Shown piece after piece: positions 59,712-64,000 of a stretch of 64,000 bases of DNA. The position numbers and the translations under genes are program-made. This DNA is from Kitasatospora sp. Root107 (GTDB lineage: Bacteria; Actinomycetota; Actinomycetes; Streptomycetales; Streptomycetaceae): NCBI RefSeq assembly GCF_001424875.1, contig NZ_LMCT01000001.1:700116-764115 (forward strand), read 5' to 3'. The notes beneath the pieces are model-generated. The model was given only the letters and a program-made list of their open reading frames with translations, was not told the origin of the DNA and made no database searches. The first letter of the stretch is position 1; every line of letters begins with the position of its first letter.

Positions 59712-62021
59712 CTACGGCAGCTTGCGCCGGCGCTGTCTGGAGTCGATCAGCAGGTCCTGCACGTGCCGCAGCCGCCGCCCTTCGGCGTCCTGCGGGTGTC
59801 TGGTCCACCGGCCGTCCGAGCCGAGGTGCCAGGACTCGGTCTCGTCCGACATCCCGAGGTCGATCAGCCCCGACAGCTCCGCCCGGGCCGCCGGGTCGGT
59901 CACCTTCACCAGCGCCTCGATCCGGCGGTCCAGGTTGCGGTGCATCATGTCCGCGCTGCCGAACCACACCTCGGGCTCGCCACCGTTGCCGAACACGAAG
60001 ATCCGGGAGTGCTCCAGGAACCGGCCCAGGATGCTGCGCACCCGGATGTTCTCGCTCAGCCCGGCCACACCGGGACGGACCGCGCAGATCCCGCGCACCC
60101 AGACGTCCACCGGCACGCCGGCCTGCGACGCCCGGTACAGCGCGTCGATCACGGCCTCGTCCACGATCGAGTTGACCTTGATCTTCACGAACGCCGGGCG
60201 CCCCGCCCGGTAGTGCGCGATCTCCTGCTGGATCCGCGCCACCAGCCCGTCCCGCAGCCCGCGCGGCGCGGTCAGCAGCCGACGGTAGGACTCCCGACGG
60301 GAGTAGCCGGAGAGCCGGTTGAACAGGTCCGACAGGTCCGCGCCGACCTGCGGGTCAGCCGTCAGCAGCCCCAGGTCCTCGTACAGCCTGGCGGTCTTCG
60401 GGTGGTAGTTGCCCGTCCCCACGTGGGCGTAACGCCGCAGCGTGTCGCCCTCCTGACGGACCACCAGCGAGAGCTTGCAGTGCGTCTTCAGCCCGACCAG
60501 GCCGTACACCACATGGCAGCCCGCCTCCTCCAGCTTGCGGGCCCACTTGATGTTGGCCTGCTCGTCGAAGCGCGCCTTGATCTCGACCAGCACCAGCACC
60601 TGCTTGCCGGACTCGGCCGCGTCGATCAGCGCGTCCACGATCGGCGAGTCACCCGAGGTGCGGTACAGCGTCTGCTTGATCGCCAGCACGTCCGGGTCGT
60701 TGGCGGCCTGCTCCAGGAACGCCAGCACCGAGGTCGAGAAGCTGTCGTACGGGTGGTGCAGCAGCACGTCCCGCTCGCGCATCGCGGCGAAGATGTCCGG
60801 CTGCGAGGCCGACTCCACCTCGATCAGACCCCGGGCCGTCCCCGCCACGAACTTCGGGTACCGCAGCTCGGGCCGGTCCAGGTCGGCGATGCCGAACAGA
60901 CCGGTCAGATCCAGCGGGCCCGGCAGCGGGAAGACCTCGGCATCGGTGATGTTCAGCTCCCGCACCAGCAGGTCGAGGATGTAGGGGTCGATCGACTCCT
61001 CCACCTCCAGCCGCACCGGCGGGCCGAACCGACGCCGCATCAGCTCCTTCTCCAGCGCCTTGAGGATGTTCTCGGTGTCGTCCTCCTCGACCTCGAGGTC
61101 CTCGTTCCTGGTCACCCGGAACGCGTGGTGGTCCAACACCTCCATCCCCGGGAAGAGCTCCTCCAGGTGCGCCCCCATCACGTCCTCCAGCGGGACGTAC
61201 CGCTGCGCGCCCGCCTCCAGGAAACGCGACAGCGACTGCGGGACCTTCACCCGGGCGAAGTGCTTGTGTCCGGAGACCGGGTTGCGCACCACCACGGCCA
61301 GGTTCAGGCTCAGCCCCGATATGTACGGGAACGGGTGCGCCGGGTCGACCGCCAGCGGGGTCAGCACCGGGAAGATCTTCTGCCGGAACAGCGAGTGCAG
61401 CCGGGCCTGCTCCTTCTCCGCCAGCTCGGCCCAGCGGACCAGCTCGATGCCCTCCGCCGCCAGATCCGTCAGCACCTCGTGCTGGAAGGTCGCGGCATGA
61501 CGGGCCATCAACTCACGGGAGCGGGTCCAGATCTGGTCCAGCACCTCGCGCGGCTGCAGCCCGGAGGCCGACCGCTGGGCCACCCCCGTCGCGATCCGGC
61601 GCTTCAGCCCGGCCACCCGGACCATGAAGAACTCGTCCAGGTTGCTGGCGAAGATGGCCAGGAACTTGGCCCGCTCCAGCAACGGGATCTGCGGGTCCTC
61701 GGCCAGCTCCAGCACCCGCTCGTTGAACGCCAGCCAGCTGCGCTCACGGTCCAGGAACCGGCCCTGCGGCAGCTCCTCCAGTTCCTGGCCGTCGACCTCC
61801 AGGTCGACCTCGGCCAGCGCCAGCGACGGCGGCAGGTTGGCAGGGCCTGGGGTCTTCGGAACGGAGGCGGGACGGGGGATGCTCATGTGCTCCAGCTCCT
61901 CCAGCAGGACGTTCTCCGGGTACCCGGCGGCAGGCGCCAGATCCCAACCGCCCGGGGCGGTCGGCGACCGGTCGGCCGAGGGGTCTCCGGCCGACCGGGG
62001 GCGTGGCACTGCTGACGTCAT
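59712..62021 (-). CDS. ppk: RNA degradosome-type polyphosphate kinase
   Basis: A 769-residue PPK1 that polymerises phosphate from ATP. The N-domain begins [22 protein letters not shown]. The phosphorylated His lies in [12 protein letters not shown], followed by [28 protein letters not shown] and SLADPQVG-like loops. The N-terminal 75 residues are disordered and Pro-rich, so a start closer to MSIPRPASV (about 61887) is possible. It sits beside CHAD and pst genes in one phosphate island. Confidence 0.94.
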   Translation of the reverse strand: MTSAVPRPRSAGDPSADRSPTAPGGWDLAPAAGYPENVLLEELEHMSIPRPASVPKTPGPANLPPSLALAEVDLEVDGQELEELPQGRFLDRERSWLAFNERVLELAEDPQIPLLERAKFLAIFASNLDEFFMVRVAGLKRRIATGVAQRSASGLQPREVLDQIWTRSRELMARHAATFQHEVLTDLAAEGIELVRWAELAEKEQARLHSLFRQKIFPVLTPLAVDPAHPFPYISGLSLNLAVVVRNPVSGHKHFARVKVPQSLSRFLEAGAQRYVPLEDVMGAHLEELFPGMEVLDHHAFRVTRNEDLEVEEDDTENILKALEKELMRRRFGPPVRLEVEESIDPYILDLLVRELNITDAEVFPLPGPLDLTGLFGIADLDRPELRYPKFVAGTARGLIEVESASQPDIFAAMRERDVLLHHPYDSFSTSVLAFLEQAANDPDVLAIKQTLYRTSGDSPIVDALIDAAESGKQVLVLVEIKARFDEQANIKWARKLEEAGCHVVYGLVGLKTHCKLSLVVRQEGDTLRRYAHVGTGNYHPKTARLYEDLGLLTADPQVGADLSDLFNRLSGYSRRESYRRLLTAPRGLRDGLVARIQQEIAHYRAGRPAFVKIKVNSIVDEAVIDALYRASQAGVPVDVWVRGICAVRPGVAGLSENIRVRSILGRFLEHSRIFVFGNGGEPEVWFGSADMMHRNLDRRIEALVKVTDPAARAELSGLIDLGMSDETESWHLGSDGRWTRHPQDAEGRRLRHVQDLLIDSRQRRRKLP

Positions 62022-62124
62022 CCTGTGATCTTTGCGGCGTTAACTTAATCCACGGTAAACACCGCATGGCCAGGAGGAAAGCTGAGTCGGTCACCCCGTG
62101 TCCGGGGTCCGGTCACCGGTCAGC

Positions 62125-63048
62125 TCATCGCCGGACCGCAGTGTCGACGCGGTACATCAGGTCCACCTCGTACACGGTGAACCCCAACCTTTCGTATACC
62201 CGCACCGCGGCCGGATTGTCGGCATCCACATAGAGCAGTACCGCCGGGACCTTCCGGTCCTCCGCCAGATGCCGCAGGCCCGTCGCGGTCAGCGCCCGGC
62301 CCAGCCCGCTGCCCTGCTCCGCCGGGTCCACCGCCACCACGTACACCTCGCCCAGACCGTCCGGGTGCACCTTGGTCCAGTGGAAGCCGACCAGGTCCGC
62401 CCCCCTGAAGGCCAGGAACAGCCCCGCCGGGTCGAACCACGGCTCGGCCAGCCGCTCGGCCAGGTCCTGCTCCGTCCAGCCGCCCTGCTCGGGGTGGTGG
62501 GCGAAGGCCAGCGCGTTCAGCCGCAGCCAGGCCGCGTCGTCCTGCCCCGGACGGAAGCTCCGGACCGTCACACCCTCGGGCAGCACCGGCTCGGCCGGCA
62601 CCGGCTCGGCCGGCCTGCGCATCTGCCGCAGCTCCCGGACCAGCTCCGCCCCGTACTCCGCCGCCAGCCGCGCCGCACCCGGGTGGCCGCCGTGCGCCCA
62701 GAAGTCCACGGTGCCCGCGTCCGCCTCCGCCAGCGTCGCATCCAGCAGCTGCCGCCCGAGACCGAGCCGCCGGTGGTCCGGATGAACGGTCAGCTCCACC
62801 GTGGTCCGCCCCTCCCCCGCCTCCAGCTGCGCGTACCCCGCCGGCACCCCCTCCTGACGCTGCACCAGATGGGTCACCCCGGGCCGAGCGCTGTCCACCC
62901 GCAGCCGCAGCCGCCCCGCCTCGGACACCGCCTCCCGCCCGTCCACCGCACTCGCCGCCGCGAGCACCGCCCTGGCCGCCGCAAGATCGTCCGCGCCGAG
63001 GGTCTCGGTGCTCCGGATTCCGTCCTGACTCGGGTTCGTCGTCTCCAT
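62125..63048 (-). CDS. mshD: mycothiol synthase
   Basis: A 307-residue protein with two GNAT domains, as in MshD, which acetylates the cysteine of desacetylmycothiol, the last step of mycothiol synthesis. The second domain shows the acetyl-CoA loop in VDPAEQGSGLGRALTATGL and the end DADNPAAVRVYERLGF. The ATG complementary to 63046-63048 is chosen; an ATG at 63072 would add eight residues. It lies upstream of, and divergent from, the second NUDIX gene. Confidence 0.93.
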   Translation of the reverse strand: METTNPSQDGIRSTETLGADDLAAARAVLAAASAVDGREAVSEAGRLRLRVDSARPGVTHLVQRQEGVPAGYAQLEAGEGRTTVELTVHPDHRRLGLGRQLLDATLAEADAGTVDFWAHGGHPGAARLAAEYGAELVRELRQMRRPAEPVPAEPVLPEGVTVRSFRPGQDDAAWLRLNALAFAHHPEQGGWTEQDLAERLAEPWFDPAGLFLAFRGADLVGFHWTKVHPDGLGEVYVVAVDPAEQGSGLGRALTATGLRHLAEDRKVPAVLLYVDADNPAAVRVYERLGFTVYEVDLMYRVDTAVRR

Positions 63049-63176
63049 GCCGCCGACCATACGCGGCGGCACGAGCCGAAACCCGATGGTCTGCCGGGTC
63101 CGTCCGGTGATTGGCTGTCAGCTCCCGCCCTCCCCGGGCCCGACCCCGGCCCGACGGTTCGAAAGGAAGGCCCGAC

Positions 63177-63641
63177 ATGACAGTGGAGCTGCAACGACGA
63201 CAGCGGGTGGCCGCGTACGGAGTGGCCGTCCAGGACGGCCGGGTGCTGCTGGCCCGCTGGGTCGGACGCGACGGCACCCGGGCCTGGACCGTCCCCGGCG
63301 GCGGCCTCGACCACGGTGAGGACCCGTACGCAGCGGTGATCCGGGAGGTCCGGGAGGAGACCGGCTACCAGGTCGAGCCCGAGCGACTGCTCGGCATCCA
63401 CTCGCAGCACCTGCTCGACCCGCCCTTCGCCCGGAAGGGCTCGCCGAAGGACTTCCACGGCCTGCGGATCGTCTACGGCGTCCGGGTGGCGGGCGGCAGC
63501 CTGCGGAACGAGGTCGAGGGTTCCACCGACCTGGCGGCCTGGATCCCCCTGGACGAGGTGGCCGACCTGCCACGGGTCTCGCTCGTCGACATCGCACTGG
63601 AGCTGTACCGGTCTCGGCCGGAGGTCGGCCGGGTCCCGTAG
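63177..63641 (+). CDS. NUDIX hydrolase
   Basis: A 154-residue single-domain NUDIX protein. The NUDIX box GGGLDHGEDPYAAVIREVREETGY fits the consensus. The fold opens RVAAYGVAVQDGRVLLARW and ends DLPRVSLVDIALEL. The substrate is unknown. The ATG at 63177 follows GAAAGGAAGG at a good distance; upstream ATGs would add a basic stretch. Confidence 0.92.
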   Translation: MTVELQRRQRVAAYGVAVQDGRVLLARWVGRDGTRAWTVPGGGLDHGEDPYAAVIREVREETGYQVEPERLLGIHSQHLLDPPFARKGSPKDFHGLRIVYGVRVAGGSLRNEVEGSTDLAAWIPLDEVADLPRVSLVDIALELYRSRPEVGRVP

Positions 63642-63725
63642 CCGACGGACCCCGACCGGGGTGGGGCCATCCGTGCTGACCTGCGAGGATTATGGCCTCT
63701 GAGTTCTGATCTGTTCCGGAAATGC

Positions 63726-63759
63726 AGAAAGCCCCACCGGTTACCCGGCGGGGCTTTCT
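63726..63759 (-). terminator. rRNA operon terminator (intact copy)
   Basis: A stem of about 15 bp (63726-63740 with 63745-63759, ends AGAAAGCCCC and GGGGCTTTCT) with a 4-base loop, directly downstream of the 5S-derived fragment on the minus strand. The inner copy next to the 5S gene lacks one arm. Confidence 0.85.
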
Positions 63760-63827
63760 GACTAAAGATTGTTCGGCGGCGTCCTACTCTCCCACAGGGT
63801 CCCCCCTGCAGTACCATCGGCGCTATG
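63733..63827 (-). repeat. 95-bp direct repeat, outer copy
   Basis: Identical over 95 bp to 63863-63957, offset 130 bp. It contains part of the terminator, the 7-bp linker AATCTTT, and the 3' end of 5S rRNA. Confidence 0.95.
63771..63827 (-). pseudogene. rrf: truncated 3' fragment of 5S rRNA
   Basis: 57 bp identical to the 3' half of the adjacent 5S gene (ends CATAGCGCCGATGG to CGCCGAAC on the minus strand). The 5' half is missing and replaced by unrelated sequence. Confidence 0.85.
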
Positions 63828-63862
63828 GATGTACCAGGACGGCTGCGCGTAGTAGAGCAGCG
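63828..63862 (-). other. 35-bp insert between 5S repeats, resembling an ileS fragment
   Basis: On the minus strand it can be read ALLYYAQPSWYI, a motif typical of isoleucyl-tRNA synthetase (LLYYAxPSWYIRTT). No surrounding gene context remains. Confidence 0.4.
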
Positions 63863-63957
63863 CCCACCGGTTACCCGGCGGGGCTTTCTGACTAAAGATT
63901 GTTCGGCGGCGTCCTACTCTCCCACAGGGTCCCCCCTGCAGTACCATCGGCGCTATG
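63863..63957 (-). repeat. 95-bp direct repeat, inner copy
   Basis: Second identical copy, containing the broken terminator and the 3' part of the main 5S rRNA gene. Confidence 0.95.
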
Positions 63958-64000
63958 AGGCTTAGCTTCCGGGTTCGGAATGTAACCGGGCGTTTCCCTC
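63901..64000 (-). rRNA. rrf: 5S ribosomal RNA, 5' end cut by the window
   Basis: About 100 bp reading, on the minus strand, GAGGGAAACGCCCGGTTACA, TTCCGAACCCGGAAGCTAAG, CATAGCGCCGATGGTACTGC and GGGAGAGTAGGACGCCGCCG. This is the bacterial 5S sequence without its first 17-20 bases. It is the last gene of a leftward rrn operon whose body lies beyond the window. The 3' end is set near 63901 by pairing with the expected 5' stem. Confidence 0.95.

Noticed and set aside
59388..62015. An 875-codon plus-strand frame
   Set aside because: Antisense shadow of ppk and the end of the CHAD gene; the minus strand carries full polyphosphate kinase motifs.
63762..63947. Minus-strand 61-codon frame at the 5S region
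   Set aside because: It runs across 5S rRNA sequence and its broken duplicate; only the central 12 codons resemble a protein, so it is treated as rearranged DNA, not a gene.

Overview
The window is high-GC actinobacterial DNA with strong third-position GC bias, GTG and TTG starts and dense genes. Gene content (GlnR, RsiG, Nur, mycothiol synthase, RNA-degradosome-type polyphosphate kinase, HtaA haem proteins, DmdR-type iron boxes) points to Streptomycetaceae, i.e. Streptomyces or Kitasatospora. It looks like core chromosome. I see no transposase, phage gene, CRISPR array or tRNA gene.

Layout: (1) 1-116 is the N-terminus of a GAF-domain protein, leftward. (2) 498-2872 holds a flavin reductase, an ArfB-like hydrolase, an unknown protein and a TerD protein. 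(3) 2935-18511 is mostly leftward: the folate block folK-folB-(NTF2-like)-folP, an MprF-like enzyme, folE, ftsH, hpt, tilS, a zinc metalloprotease and dacB; a ferritin-like gene at 9830-10582 runs rightward. (4) 18588-26055 holds ppa and a haem-acquisition locus (haem oxygenase, two HtaA proteins, HmuTUV) with two iron boxes. (5) 26109-33638 holds dodecin, rsiG, dtd, a YgfZ-like gene, nur, a nitrobindin-like gene, a DsrE-like gene, a DUF1416-thiosulfate sulfurtransferase pair behind a cysteine-rich leader peptide, and a MoaD/ThiS-like gene. (6) 34293-42022 holds glnR, a LacI-type regulator, a trypsin-like protease with a two-component system, and a 5'-nucleotidase. (7) 42185-48962 is a chromosomal type IV secretion-like cluster (VirB4-, SCO6880-, VirB6-, VirB8-, VirB2- and VirB1-like) with no relaxase. 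(8) 49102-51703 holds a PAP2 protein, a lipoprotein, a small acidic protein and csoR. (9) 52011-62021 is a phosphate/polyphosphate island: DUF47-pit, pstSCAB with a PHO box, a NUDIX gene, a CHAD gene and ppk. (10) mshD, a second NUDIX gene and the 3' end of a leftward rRNA operon close the window.

The signals that ordinary genes do not explain are these: a family of six dispersed intergenic palindromic elements (113-156 bp, arms CAGGGGCTCGGGG/CCCCGAGCCCCTG) in two subtypes; a separate 159-bp element with 23-bp inverted ends beside folK; a leaderless Cys-rich leader peptide upstream of the sulfurtransferase; a conserved-looking 35-residue membrane peptide gene; and a rearranged 5S rRNA terminus in which a perfect 95-bp direct repeat brackets a short coding scrap resembling isoleucyl-tRNA synthetase.
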